Source of the DNA: Bathynomus jamesi
Lineage: Eukaryota; Arthropoda; Malacostraca; Isopoda; Cirolanidae
Direction: 5' to 3'
NCBI GenBank assembly: GCA_023014485.1
Contig: JAJOZX010012280.1
Location: 1 to 64,000, forward strand
DNA length: 64,000 nt
This document shows, piece by piece, positions 48,991 to 61,772 of the stretch (position 1 is its first letter; each line of letters opens with the position of its first letter). The translations under genes and the position numbers were made by a program. Below the pieces are notes generated by a model, which was not told the DNA's origin, searched no databases, and was given only the letters and a program-made list of their open reading frames with translations.

Positions 48991-49503
48991 CTGCACCCTC
49001 GATATATGCCAGGGATAAGTTCTGCTAAAACCTCGCATAATGCAAATTCACATATATCAAACTTATAGTTAAATGAAAAAAATAGGGATGCATTCCACCA
49101 GTTTTTTTTACCCTCCTGCACCCCCAACAATAAATATGCCACTTTTTTATACCAAAAACATTCAACAAGATAACAGTAATGCTATATTACATCAATACTG
49201 TACAGTATAAATATTAAAGGACATAGTAAGCCTAATAAGACATACGATACCAACGAAAAAGCACTGGAAAAAGCACTAAAAAATAGTGAAAAACACAACA
49301 CAGTCTAGAGCAGAACGCACACACACCAACACGCTATAACAGTTTATGCGAGACTGTTGTTGTTTGGCGGGAACACGTTGGTGCACTCAGCGGCTCAGCA
49401 ATATTTCACACTAGGTGGCGCATAAATGCAAATTTTTTCTGCATATACTGAATTCTTGGTAGAAATAGGGTCTTCGCATATGCTGAAGACGCATATATCG
49501 AGG

Positions 49504-49509
<6 letters not shown>
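48991..49509. mobile_element. pogo/Tigger-like MITE
   Basis: 519 bp with ends CTGCACCCTCGATATATGC and their inverse, inserted at TA on the left. No transposase frame. A (TG)n run follows directly. Confidence 0.75.

Positions 49510-49541
<32 letters not shown>
49510..49541 (+). repeat. (TG)n microsatellite
   Basis: About 16 TG units immediately after the Tigger-like MITE. Confidence 0.95.
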
Positions 49542-49545
<4 letters not shown>

Positions 49546-49577
49546 GAAATCACAAAGCAACACATGCTCTTTTTAAT

Positions 49578-49746
49578 AAGCAACGAACCACAGGGGAAAG
49601 GAAACATGAAGTCTGAGCGCTTTCATGATATATTCACATCTTCAGGGACAAGAGAGAAACAGAAATCTCTCTTGTCCTTGAAGATGTGAATATATCACAA
49701 AAGCGCTTGGACTTCGTTTCCTTTTCCTTTTCCCTGTGGTTCTTTG

Positions 49747-49749
<3 letters not shown>
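49578..49749. repeat. Second hairpin element with hammerhead-like variant boxes
   Basis: Inverse arms around AGAGAAACAGAAATCTCT. The left arm, read on the minus strand, has CTGAAGA, then TGTGAATATATCAT, then GAAA. The size, layout and position beside a (TA)n tract match the hairpin at 48780-48940, so the two probably belong to one class of element. Confidence 0.55.

Positions 49750-49792
<43 letters not shown>
49748..49792 (+). repeat. (TA)n microsatellite
   Basis: Pure TA run following the hairpin. Confidence 0.95.
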
Positions 49793-49793
<1 letters not shown>

Positions 49794-50111
49794 TGTCCCA
49801 GGAGGAAATGTCAAGAATGCACCATTTGACTCTTTGGGTATTTCTAAGTAGAAACTATTATATTGACATGTGCCTGATTCCCAACCGTTACCGAGATACA
49901 GGCCTCTACATTTGGGTAAATAAAACATAATAAAAAGCCGATCTTAGATAATATTCAATGACATTTAATGATACATTGGCAACTGTGCAGATCCTCACAT
50001 TATTTATTTACATTATTTTTTTGTCTGGGAGTTCTTGAAGAGTAACGTTTATCAGATGGGTAAGCCCGAAACTAGGGAGCAGTTGGTTGCACGTACACAG
50101 GATGCATTCAT

Positions 50112-50393
50112 AAACCTGGTTTTATGCATTTTGCGCAAAAAGAAACCATTTCATGGAAAAAAGTGCTCTTATCATTTTTAATCTATGGAATTTTGCCTAT
50201 CTTTTTGTCTGAACCCAGCAGAAAAACACCAGTTCTTCCACTGACAATTGTCACAATGTAACTCATAAGCTAAGGAACACAGAGAAAAGTGTTTAGACAA
50301 AAAGATAGGCAAAATTCCAGATTAAAAATGATAAGAGCACTTTTTTTCCATGAAATGGTTTCTTTTTGCGCAAAATGCATAAAACCAATTTTG
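50112..50393. repeat. Fold-back element
   Basis: Arms of about 105 bp with TTTTATGCATTTTGCGCAAA at the outer side pair around a centre near 50250. No coding capacity and no clear target duplication. Confidence 0.75.
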
Positions 50394-50971
50394 TTTGTTT
50401 TTTAAGTGCCAATGTCACACCTTGAGCCAAAATCACCCCATATTACAGTACCGTAGAAGAGTCAAACTAATTACGAGAAAAACACGCTTAATGTTGCATT
50501 ATAAAAAAATATATTTGAATTTTGGGGGGTCCATTTTAGAAGGAAAATAGTTAAAAATATTAATCTCTCATTATGGTATACTTTTGCTTTGTCTATCTGT
50601 TTATGTATGAAAAATCTTAAATAATAATTAAGAAATATATAGAAAGAGAATCAGCAATGATATGGGAATTTATAAAATTAGGGAATTGGTGCATCACTAG
50701 TTTTAACTCATTAACTGTTAAATGTAATAAGTTAACCATTCACGCTGTAAAGATTTCTTGGGTTTGAAAAATGTCTTCCTTAGCCTTACTACAATCAGAA
50801 TCCTCTCTGAAGGAAACTGGACGGGGTGCAGAATCCTCTCTGAAGGAAACTGGACGGGGTGCATCTTTGAAGATGTTGTAGATTCTTCGAACTGGACAGC
50901 TTCTGACGGGTGCTTTAGGTGGTGGACCAAAGGTTGAAAAATTCTTCTTCTGTGAATAGAAAATATAGAGT

Positions 50972-51237
50972 AGGGTAAAGTTGGCAATGGTCATGTATCA
51001 GTCCTAATGTCGCGCATTTGACTTAAAAAAACTCCCCACAAAATACTGTTACAGTGAAGGAAAACAAAACTTGTGTCAAACATTACTTCTAGTAGCATTA
51101 AAGCCGTTAATAGTAATAAAGTTACTAGAAGTAATGTTTGACATGGATTTTATTTCCTTCACTGTAACAGTATTTTGTGGAGAGTTTAAGTCAAATGCGA
51201 CATTAGGACCAATGCACAATGACTGACAACTTTACCC
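50972..51237. repeat. Fold-back element
   Basis: Outer ends AGGGTAAAGTTGG and the imperfect inverse CAACTTTACCC. The arms pair (CACAAAATACTGTTACAGTG, AACATTACTTCTAGTA) to a centre at about 51105. Confidence 0.8.
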
Positions 51238-51384
51238 GAGCTACATTAGTAAAAGGCTTATGGATATAGCTATATTAAAATAAATGAAAGCAAGTTAATA
51301 ATTAGTAATGAGATCACTATATTAACATATTTGCTACTGCATATATAATTATACTCCACTGTTAAATGCATATGTATGTATGTA

Positions 51385-51898
51385 CAGTAGGGTCTTCATT
51401 AACCAGGCTAATAGAGCAGTCAACCCACCCAGTTGATCAAAAAGCATTGTTGATTGGGGGCCCCAAGTAAATGAGAAGATATAAGTACAAAATGATATTT
51501 TATTATTTACAAATAATATACTGCAGCATATTTTTTAAACATGTACATATACTGTTACTGTATAGAATCTTGAAGAAAAAAATGCTTTACCTGTTCCCAC
51601 TGCTCATGAAGAACTCAGTGATTTTAGGCTATGCACCACCTACCTTGGCAAGGTGGTACATATTGTACACATGCTGCAGCATACTCAAGTTCTTGACATA
51701 GCATTCAGAGTTTCGATTGTTGTGGGTAATGATGTACATGGCCTTCTCTTCCAGGACAGGAGAGTTGATTGGGGGGGGGGGGGGGGGGGGGAGACTGGAT
51801 GACTGGGAGTTACCCAGCTGATCACTCAGTGATCAAGGGAGCTAGCTCTCTTTGTAAAATGCAGTTGATGGTGAGCCCAGTTAATCAAAACCCTATTG
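51385..51898. mobile_element. pogo/Tigger-like MITE
   Basis: 514 bp with ends CAGTAGGGTCTTCATTAACC and, inverted, CAATAGGGTTTTGATTAAC, flanked by TA. It contains a G-run of 21-22 at 51771-51791. Confidence 0.75.
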
Positions 51899-53258
51899 TA
51901 TGTACTAATTAATGCATTAAATATAATTTTTTAAATGGAACCCTATCCTTTTAAAGCTCGAATGTCAATTTGGGTCACTAATTAATAAGTACATTTAAGT
52001 ACTGAAACTGTGTTATACTTCTAAGAGAACGAGTCACCTCTCCAATTTGATTGTTTGAAAAGTAGACCCTTATCCTTAGCAATCACTAGTTTAAAGTTAT
52101 CTCACTTTACAACTTACCCTCTCCTTTTTGGTTGATAAGGACTGATATCTGCTCAAATTTTGAAAATTTGGAGTTGGATGATTTGAAGACATTATAAAAA
52201 AATTAAAATGATAAAACCTGAAATTAAATTTTTATGAATTTTAGAGCATATCAATGTCGCAGTAGTAGGCTATCATATCAATTTGATTCTTCATTAAAGA
52301 ATGAAGAATAATAATAAAGTGGGCCTCTCAAGTGAGGTCATTCTCATTTCAGATGCTCCTTTGGACTTCATTTGATTAATTTTTATTCATATCATAGATT
52401 TATCAGTCTCAGTATTAAACCCACAAAAAGTGCTGCAGCTACCTTGTTAAACTTACCCAAATCAGAAAATGTTTTTACCAAATAATTTTAATTTTTGGAT
52501 TACAAATGACAATGAAAATGACAAGGAGGAATGTGATCACAGTATCTTAAAACAGGATAGCTCCAAAGTTTTAAAAGTAATTTTTTAAGAAACTCATTTT
52601 TTAATATTTATTGGCTTAAAGATACTGAACGCCTTTTTAAATCTGGCTATTTTTGTTTCTGTAATTTCGGTAATTAAGTTATTTTTAGAGACAAAAATTC
52701 AAGATAGTGCCTGAAGTCACCTGAACTGTATGGAGTTCCTGTATCCTACAATAGTTGAACTGTGTAATTAAAACCTAGTGAAGACTAAATCTTGACTCAC
52801 TCTAACAAATAGACCTAAGAGTCGTAACCAATTCAGTTTCCAAATCTAAAAAACAATGGGAAAAAATCTGAATAACTGTGCAGATTTATATCCTGAAGAC
52901 CCAATGAAAAGTTTGGTTACATTTTAACATGTGTCAAGTACCAAATACATCAAACACCAAAAGCACTAATGATATGGTATGGTACCGTATATAATCAACC
53001 TTCCAAGTTACTCAGCAAAAGTGTACTGAAAACTCTCCATCTTGGATATACACTATACACAGTCACCCTTCACCACTCATGGGTTTGTGTTTATCGGCAG
53101 TTGACCATTTGTGACCCTTTTCACAGTTCACAGGTGCAAATTTCACATGTCCATGATTAGTGCAACTGGATGAAATTTCACATGCATGGCCTCAGAGGTG
53201 CAAAATGGCAATTAACTTTACTTAGCTGACCATTTATGGATTTCTAGGCACCTTAGGG

Positions 53259-53296
<38 letters not shown>

Positions 53297-54700
53297 TTTG
53301 TCATTACTGAAATTATGTATAATGTCTGGGTCTAAAATAGGGTACTATTTTCATTATTTCTTTCCCAGTACTGTTCAGTAGTTTAATTTTTTTTAATTAT
53401 TCATTCTTTATTAGCAGTGACAGACAACCAGTTTATTTCGCTTTCGGTTTTGCTGCTTCTTTCGGTTTTACACTGCATGAGGTCTAATGTGCACAAATTC
53501 AGAGATAGGACAAGGACATTTCACTACCCTTTTTTTAATCTGCGTGAACTAAGATTCAAAGATAGATCAGCATAAATGTTTTAAAATTGTGGTAAATGCT
53601 AAAAAATAACTAACACTTTTAGCATTTGCACCTAGCACCAACATGCCCAGTAGCGCGTCCCCTTGTACAACCAACTAGCCACTAGTTTATATCAAGTCAT
53701 CTTTCTCACGCTCCTCTGGATTATTACATTATTTTTATAGTTATGTTTTCAAAATTTGTTTTTTACAAGTTCTTACTATTTATACTTGTTATTATTTTAC
53801 ATGCATTATTATTTATATACATTTATACTCATACAAGACAAATATATCAGAGCAACACCAAAATTTCACAGCCATAACTGAGAGCAAGTCCTGTACTATC
53901 CCTGATCACTTAGCATTTGTTTCCAATTTGAGGGTGCTCTTACTACAGTACTCGCGTCACCCCTCACAAACCCTCTGGTGGTACATTTCCTCTAATACAA
54001 TATCAGTAGAAAACCATTTTCTAACACTATTTACCCCCATATCTGGGGGTCCCCAGACACATAACCCCCCTTTTCCCACTGAACCTTCATATCGTGGTTT
54101 GTGGGGTCTCCATGGAATAAAATATCCGCAAACAGTATTTCATTTCCTAGAGAAAATGCTACTGTATATATTTTTTAAAAACCAGTCCCAATCATTTTTA
54201 TATTAAAGAAAGAACATGGTAGTATCTGTATCCGATACTTTTGCATTTCTTAAAATAATTTGCGCCTCTTTCACTTTCCTTCCAAAAATATATTCATTCA
54301 ATGTTCAATTTACCTCCCACATCTATAAAGCTTCATCCCACCATACAGTACCAATTCAGGGGTGGGTACCAGTCCAAATACCAAAAATTCTGATACCAGT
54401 ACCACTTTTAATTGCTTAGTAATACCACTCAAAGTTGATACTTTATTGGCAGCAAATTCTCAAAATAAGGCCTAGTGAGCTTTTTCAGAATGTGTGTGAA
54501 TGATAGTGTTGTTAATTTCAAACTCTTTCATGCTGTATGGCAACGTGTGAATGTTAACCTGTGCATTATCTTAACCCCTTACAGGCCTTTAATTTAATGA
54601 TTATTGCACCAAATATTTCAAACCCTTAAGTATAGTATGAGCATGAAAGGATCATCATCATCCTTTTTCCTCATTATTAAAAATGCAATGCATTAACCTT
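51899..54700. other. Intergenic stretch without a recognised gene
   Basis: AT-rich sequence with the (AC)n run at 53261 and no exon, RNA gene or paired transposon ends that I can support. Short open frames such as 53928-54206 show no domain. Confidence 0.4.
53261..53294 (+). repeat. (AC)n microsatellite
   Basis: About 17 AC units. Confidence 0.95.
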
Positions 54701-54709
54701 GGTTTTGCT

Positions 54710-54842
54710 TCTGCCCAAGTTGTTCATTCTGATGAAAGTCAAGCTTGTCACTCCACCTTAGCACCACAGTTTAATGTGGAATCTGAATCATGCCCCACCA
54801 GCAGCTGAGCATCTTAACCACTAGGCTACTCATTTATCTACC
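54710..54842 (-). repeat. tRNA-derived SINE (family A), minus copy
   Basis: The reverse strand has GTAGCCTAGTGGTTAAGATG, then GATTCCACATTAAACTGTGG and CAGAATGAACAACTTGGG. It lies at the 3' end of the decayed LINE; the order suggests insertion into or next to the LINE tail. Confidence 0.7.
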
Positions 54843-56106
54843 AACCAATTTCTTTATTATGTGGAAGGATAAACAGAGCGTAGTGATGGAATTAGTTTTG
54901 TGGCGCATCGCTGAACCCTTTTCAACCTATCAATATCCTCACGCAAATACGGGCACCAAAATTGAATGGCATATTCTAAGTGAGGCCTGACTAGGGACTT
55001 CTAAAGGGGCAATATAATATTCTTCGATTTAAATTTGAAATTATGCGCTATGAAGCCTAACATCCTATTAGCTTTTGCACAAGACTCCAGGCACTAGTTC
55101 CTAACTTTTAAATCCTTAGATACGCGTATACCTAAATCTACTTCCTTGTGAATGATCGCTAACTGTCTATCATCCATCGTGTATGTGTAATTATTGTTAC
55201 AAGAACCTATATGCAAAACTTTACATTTGTCTGTTAAATTGCATCTGCCACTTATCCATCCACTCCATAATCCTATTTACATCGTCTTGGAGCCTATTTC
55301 TATCATCCTCATTAACAACTTTACTGCCTATTTTAGTATTGACTGCAAATTTTGACACATTACTAGTCAATCCTACATCTATGTCATTAATATAAATTAT
55401 GAATAGCAATGGGCCTAACACTGAACCCTGTGGTACACTGCTACCTACATCCAACCACCCCGATTCACTACCATTAACAAGGACCCTCTGTCTCCTAGCA
55501 CAAAGCCATTCCTCTAACCAGTTAGCTACCTGACTGTGTATACCATGCGCTTTGACCTTCGCAATTAATCATCTATGCGGAGCTGTATCAAACTCTTTTT
55601 CAAAAATCTAAATAAATTACATCAGCTGCTCTATGCCTATCATAATCACGCACTATTTTGTTATAAAATTCTAACAAATTGTTAAACAAGATCTATAGCA
55701 CCAAAATCCATGCTGACTACTATTGATAAAATTGCGACTTTCTAAGTGATTGATGATACAATCCCTAACTGTGGATTCCAAAAGTTTACCGACAATTGAC
55801 GTTAAGCTAATGGGCCTATAATTGCTAGCTACTGTGCAGTCGCCTTTTTTAAAAATGGGTGTGACATTAGCTAATTTGAAGTCTAGGAATAATCCCTGTT
55901 TCAAGTGACTGATTAAAAATCTTTGTTAAGGGGCCTACGATAACATCTTTCAAATCTTTCAGATGTCTATGATCAGGGCCTGGAGCCTTGCTAACTTTTA
56001 GCCTATCGATATAATGTGCAATCTCACCCTCATAAATAGTTATTTCATCCAAAATAGTCTCGCTGCTAAATGGAACGATATCGTCCACATCAGGGACATT
56101 AGTGAC

Positions 56107-57174
56107 ATTGTGGAGGGTGAACCCTTTTTCTCCTTTTAGTTGTCAGCCCTTTCCCCCTGGCCTTGATTATTATTATTTGTATACTAAATTTATTTAATTT
56201 TTTATTGAAATACTTGTTATAGATAGGATTTTCATGGTTCTCTCTTTCTTTCCAGAGGAATAAAGATAATTGTTTGTTAAGACATTTTAGAAAAGAATAA
56301 AGATAATTGTTTGTTAAAACCTGTTAGCAAGGAATAAGAATTAAGTATTTGTTTGTTAATATTATAAGAAAAGGAATAAGAATTAAGTAAGTGCTTGTTA
56401 AAACCTGTTAGTGAAAGGCATTAAGTACATATTTGTTACAACATTTTAGCAAAGCCTTGGTTTATTTGCTTATAAGACCTATCCATGAATATTGTCTATA
56501 AAAATTAACATTTGAAGTAAAATAACATGAAAGGTGATCCTTGTCAGAGAGAAGCTTGTAATGTTCAAAAGTGTTAACACACTAATAAATTCCAAGAATC
56601 GGCGTGTGTATGTGTGTCAAAACTCGAGTTTTGAGACAGTGTTGTGAGAAGTGGGGAAAACAATCTGGTGTTTGTGGAGGTGTCAAAACTGAATCAAATA
56701 CTAAAACAGAAAATAAATAGTAGAATATTTAACAAAAGGAATAAAATACTTGTTTGTTAAAGGAAGGAACTAAATTCAAGCTAGATCTGTCTGAGAAACT
56801 GAAGACCATTATTAAACCAAAAGAACTATAAATTTTATTGAGAAAAGGATGCCAAAAATATTGAAGCACTAAGAGAAGAAGCTATTAAGGTTACATCCGT
56901 TGCTTCATAAGGGAAGAACAAGTTTTGTCAATCTTACACTAATACTGAGTTCTCTCATGGCATAGAAGGAAGCTACCCTCTCAAGAACTGTACAACAAGT
57001 GAGAAACTGTTGGTGGTACGAGCCAGCAGTCATGGAATCGGAGGTCTGGGCAGTGAACCTGGATCCAACAACCCTTCAAGGTAGGCAGCCTGGTTGTATG
57101 GACGTCTTAAAATAAAAAAAATGTTCTATATTTTGTCTGGTGTGGCCATTAGGTTAACCGAATCCTACCACAAT
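56107..57174. mobile_element. 1.07-kb insertion inside the LINE, unclassified
   Basis: Begins ATTGTGGAGGGTGAACC and ends with the inverse of ATTGTGGTAGGATTCGG. Removing it joins the LINE codons for FTVED and VTNVPDV in frame (GAC|GTC), so the limits are well supported. No direct duplication is visible at the junction. The interior has diverged direct repeats (GGAATAAGAATTAAGTA at about 56330 and 56376) and an LTR-like stretch near 56540-56640 (AATAAA, then a GT-rich run), so it may be a solo LTR-like or other non-coding element. Confidence 0.6.
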
Positions 57175-58024
57175 GTCTTCTACAGTAAAAACTGTTGCAA
57201 AAAGTTATTAAAAATACCTGCCATCGCCTCAGCGTCAGAAGCCACCAAAGCACCATTAGTGTCCACGAGTGGGACTATATTATCTTTTATCAGCTTATGA
57301 TTAGTTACGTAATCAAAAAACGTTTTGGGGTTATGTTTACTATCCGCAGCTATAAGTATATCTAAATTACGCTTAGCATTCCTAACTGATCTTTTAACCT
57401 GACATCGAAGCTCAATATATCTATTAACGTTAGCTACTGTGCCATTGCGCTTATTAAGTCTATACGCTCTGTTACACTCATTTATGAACTTGCCTATTTC
57501 CCTAGTCTACTACTTTGGCCTACCATGATTTGTAGCATGCTTGGGCCTACATGGAATAAACTCCCTTTCAATATTCAAGAAACTATCTTTAAATGCCTCC
57601 CAATGCAAATTTGCATCATTATCCATAAATAAGTTATCCTAGTCCACTACTCTCATCCTGTCCACAAAACTAGCAAAATTGGCCCTACAAAAATCAGGGA
57701 CTTCTATTACGTTACTATCCTTAGTATTTTCTATCAATAGCTTAAATCTAAGAATTTGATGATCACTACATCCTAAGCTCTCACCTACTTCTAAACCTTC
57801 GACTATATTTTCACCATTCGTCATCACCATGTCTAAAATATTGTCACCGTGCATTGGTTTGGTAACCATCTGTTGTAAAACATTATCTTTCATAAACTCA
57901 ATCAATCTCAAACCCTCCTCATTACCAGTAAGTCTCGTAATTAACATTAGGGCAGTTAAAGTCTCCGACAATTATACTATTCCAATTATTAATAAAGTTA
58001 TCAAGAAGTGAGTAAAATCTAGTA

Positions 58025-58620
58025 CAGGTGACCCTCGGTATACACAGGGGTTAGGTTCCTGAAAATGCCTATGTAAACGGAAACCGTGCATACGGGGACT
58101 AATACCTTATGGGAAAAAATACAATCAATCCCTAGACCAACTGACCCCTTCCCTATGACCAACTATATTTCCTCATACATCACTAAAACAAGTACAGAAA
58201 CACCAAAACACATACTATACATACATATATATTTATATATTAACTGCACATAATATTATTACTGCAGTAACAAGAAAAAAGTGGTTTAACTTATGAATAA
58301 AGGTAGGCAGATTGGGTAGAGTTGCTGCGGACGATGTTTACTGGTGAGTGTTGTTATTTATTATGATTTATTTTTTCAATTGTAGTACTAATAAAGTATA
58401 AAATACATTGTAAAGTAGTTAAAATCATTAGAGGTGCATATATTTAACAATGATTAATTAAAATATTGGATAACATCCTTTATGTGATATATAATTTGTA
58501 AATTTGCAAAATTAGTAATAGAATCCTCGCCACAATTAGGGTAGGGAGGGGAGGGGTAAAGCGACAGGCCACCACACACAGCTGTGTCAGCTCGGGAAAC
58601 TGTGTATGGACGAGATCCCC
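58025..58620. mobile_element. Insertion in the LINE endonuclease region with Tigger-like sequence
   Basis: The LINE endonuclease frame breaks after VVYRPPVQPLNI (about 58640) and resumes with LLDNFINN before GDFN at about 58020. The intervening stretch starts GTGACCCTCGGTATACACAGG with TTAGGTTCCTG, typical of Tigger-family termini. The other terminus is not clear. Confidence 0.5.
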
Positions 58621-60290
58621 TTCCATGTATACATGTATATTGAGGGGTTGAACAGGAGGTCTATAAACAACAAAATTAAAACTAATACTACGCACCCTAA
58701 CTTCAACGCATATCGCAATAATTGCTGCTGGAAAATCTATCTTAACCTTGATAGCCCTAAGGGAATTACAAATGTACAGCAAAACACCACCACCAATCCT
58801 ATGTAACCTATCATTAGTAGCGAGTTTAAAACCTGTTATATCAAGTTCCCCCAACAAGTCCTGAGTCATGGTATTTAACCACGTTTCACTGATAGCAACT
58901 ATATCGTAGTTGCTGGAATAAATTATCGCCTTAAATTTGTTTAATTTATTTCTAATACTATGTGCGTTACAATAAAAATCATTTAAGTTATTTTTTACCA
59001 CAGGTCGGCATTTTAAACTATTTTTCACATTGGGCCCGCATTAACTTACCTAGCCTAGCATTACCTATTTCATTAAAATGCACCCCCCATCTTTTATAAA
59101 AAGGCTAGGATCACTGAATTCTGATCACAGCTTTATGAAAGGTACATTTTCCTCAGCACAAATCTCTTCTAATTTAGTATTAAAAATTTTTTTTTTACAT
59201 AATCCTAAGACCCAAACCATGCCTAGGGGTAATACCTAGAACTAAAGACCTATCTCACCTCGCCTTCAGGGACCTAATTAACCCCCTATATCTCTCCAAA
59301 AGGTCAGGCACACTCACATTGGGCCTATACGAGTTGTTGCCCCCTACCATTGTCACCAACAATGAGTGATGGGAGGCGATATCAATCCTATCCACTTTGT
59401 CTCTAGTTCTGTCAACCCTGGCCCCTGGTAGACAGACCCCCCTCCTCTTGGGTTGGATGCCATTCAACGAACTCTTTACCCATATGGTGCACTAGAGAGT
59501 CCCCAATTAAAAGTTTCCCCCTCATTCACGTCCCTATCCTAGCATGTGACCTAACTCCACCCTTAACTTCTCTAAATCCCTCCCCATCTACTAATCTTGG
59601 ACCAACCTTAACCCCTTTCTTCAACTCTATCCAACCTTCCCGATAAGCTACCTAAACTAGAAACTAGGTTACGCACCTGACCCTTCAAATTACCAATGTC
59701 TTCAAAGTTAGTATTGGTTCAGCTTTCATCAACTGTAGCCCTACCCCTGCCCTCATCAAGTGTTGCAAGTCTTTCCATTACCTCACGTACACTATGTTTT
59801 ATGTCAACTCTTTCCTCCCTTAAATCGCAAAAGAAACAAACCAATCTCTGTAATCACCATAGGACCGCCATTATAATCCTTAAAATCTGTATACCACCAA
59901 TTTACCCCACACTTAACACACAACGCTTTCTGCAATGGCATCGTGCAAGTTAAATTAGTTTATAATCATCACAAGTTTAAGTTAAATTAAGCCAGCATGC
60001 TATGAAAACTTCTAAATTGCTTAAAACCACTAATATTCAATTACTTAACTATAACAATGTGAATATAAATGCAAGTATATAAAATTCAGAACTTTCCAAA
60101 AGTAAAGTTATTGGCAATATCCAAAAGTAGAAGCAATATCAGAGCTCAGGAAATGCATCTGCTCAGTACAGAGTCTGGCTGATGAATGGCCATTTGAATG
60201 GTATTTGAACTATCTTTGTCCTCTCAATAGTTTTGGTAAAATAAAGGCTTAAATTTAGTAGGTACCTTTTGGGCCACCCTGTATATATAT

Positions 60291-60504
60291 AAGGTGTTTC
60301 AGGTCGACCCTAAAAATATGGGAAGAAAACACTTCATATTAGTTATGGAATTACTGTGACAAACTTCAAATACCAAATACAAACTACAAATTCCAGAATT
60401 TGTAGTTTGTATTTGATACTTGAAGTTTGTCATACCGTAGTAATTCCATAACTAATATGAAGTGTTTCTTTTCCATATTTCTAGGGTCAACCTAAAACAC
60501 CCTG
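60291..60504. mobile_element. Fold-back mariner-type MITE
   Basis: Ends AAGGTGTTTCAGGTCGACCC and, inverted, CAGGGTGTTTTAGGTTGACC; the arms pair to a centre at about 60398 (AAATTCCAGAATTT). A lone mariner-like end GGGCCACCCTGTATA lies just before it at 60271-60285. Confidence 0.82.
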
Positions 60505-61485
60505 TATATATTACTGTAGCACCCCAGACTGCAGAATCGGCAAAATTCTTGCACAGTAGTCCAATTCTTAGCAAAATACTTTCATTCCAAATTGTGAGTA
60601 ACGCATCTAAAAAATTCTTGTGCTTAAATTAATAGCTACCTATTTCAAAGTCTCTCATTAATGCACATTAACTTCAGTCAAAGCTTTAATTTTAGTTCAA
60701 ATTTTTGTCCTATGTCAAGCTCAAGTAATTTGAGTTAAAACTTTTGCCTGATGCATCTGTTGCAAGTGTGTTTGAGAGAAATCCTCATGTGCACCATTAA
60801 AAAAGCACCCAATCACAAATTTCACTACCAAACCAAAGTGGCAGGTTTAGTACAAATTTACCAGCTCTGAAACATCATTTTAAAAATAACGTTAACATCA
60901 AATTAGAATATTAGTTTACATCTGGTGGAGTCACTTTTTAGATTAATCTTTAACATTGGCTATTTATACAACCTTTTCCTACTTTATATAGAATTTGAAG
61001 TTACTTTGCTCTTCTGTTCAGAATCTGCACGTCATTTCTGCCAAACTTTTCATACTAGAGGCATCATAAACATCTGATTGAAGTAAAATTCCAGAATCTG
61101 GACACAGTTCAGAGAGAGAGAGAGTCCATAATTGCTAACCTAATGTAACTAAACCTAACTAACCTAACTTAATATATTAGTATGCTTTTATCAGCAGTTT
61201 CTGAATTGCATCTGGATTCTAGAATTTCACCATATACATTATATATGGAGAACATGAAACTACTCAGGTCTATCAGTTATTCAAATTAGTTAAGTGATCT
61301 ACAACTATACACCTATATAGTAACTCCCCATTGAACACAATTTCATTATAACATGAATATTCAAATAGGGATGGATTTTTGTACTCCAAAGCAGAAGTCC
61401 ATTATAATAACATGGTCTGAGTTAGAACTACTTTCTGTTGCATGGAATATAGAGTATGCAGCATAATTTTGAGGTGTAGCTACAT

Positions 61486-61500
61486 TAGGGTGGCAATAAA
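61486..61500 (-). repeat. Candidate terminal repeat of the second hAT-like element
   Basis: TAGGGTGGCAA resembles the TAGGGTGTGAC ends of the palindrome element and sits about 290 bp beyond the stop of the related gene. If this is the real end, the 8 bp before it (AGCTACAT, 61478-61485) should recur beyond the right edge of the window. Confidence 0.45.
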
Positions 61501-61772
61501 AAATGAAGTCGCAAAATTTAAAATGTGCGGGTACTCATTTTATTCGGTTTATTGAAAAAACAAATTCTGCCAAATTTCAAGTTCCTAATCTTATTTTAAG
61601 TGGTGGTACAAGACACAAAGAACTTTGTGCTCTAGGCTATTGGAAACGAGTGTTCGAGTGAGCTTCAAAGTTATACAAAACAAAAAACTGAAAAGAACGA
61701 TTCTGATAAGACTCAAACAACCTCAAATAGGACTGCAATAGCTTGTAGTGATCTGATAGATTACAATTATGC

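Larger units (their letters stand above)
54870..59480 (-). mobile_element. CR1-like LINE, decayed and interrupted
   Basis: Pieces read in order on the minus strand. ORF1 (about 59470-59040): CLPGARV, VGGNNSY, EKYR-like ERYRGLIRSLK, LEEICAEENVPFI, DPSLFIKDG, as in esterase-type (SGNH) ORF1 proteins of CR1-group LINEs. Endonuclease (59028-57639): NAHSIRNK, AISETWLN, VVYRPP, then GDFNCPNVNYETYW and GCSDHQ. Linker (about 57540-57175). Reverse transcriptase (56106-55221): SKAPGPD, NVTPIFKKGD, SNYRPISLTS, SQHGF, VPQGSVLGPLLF, then FAVNTKI where FADDTKI is expected, so a catalytic Asp is lost. The C-terminal end (LGFIAHNFKFKSK-like) reaches about 54870. Stops, frameshifts and at least two insertions make it dead. 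Confidence 0.85.

Noticed and set aside
57094..57300. Plus-strand 68-codon frame
   Set aside because: Antisense shadow of the CR1-like LINE linker and the end of its insertion.
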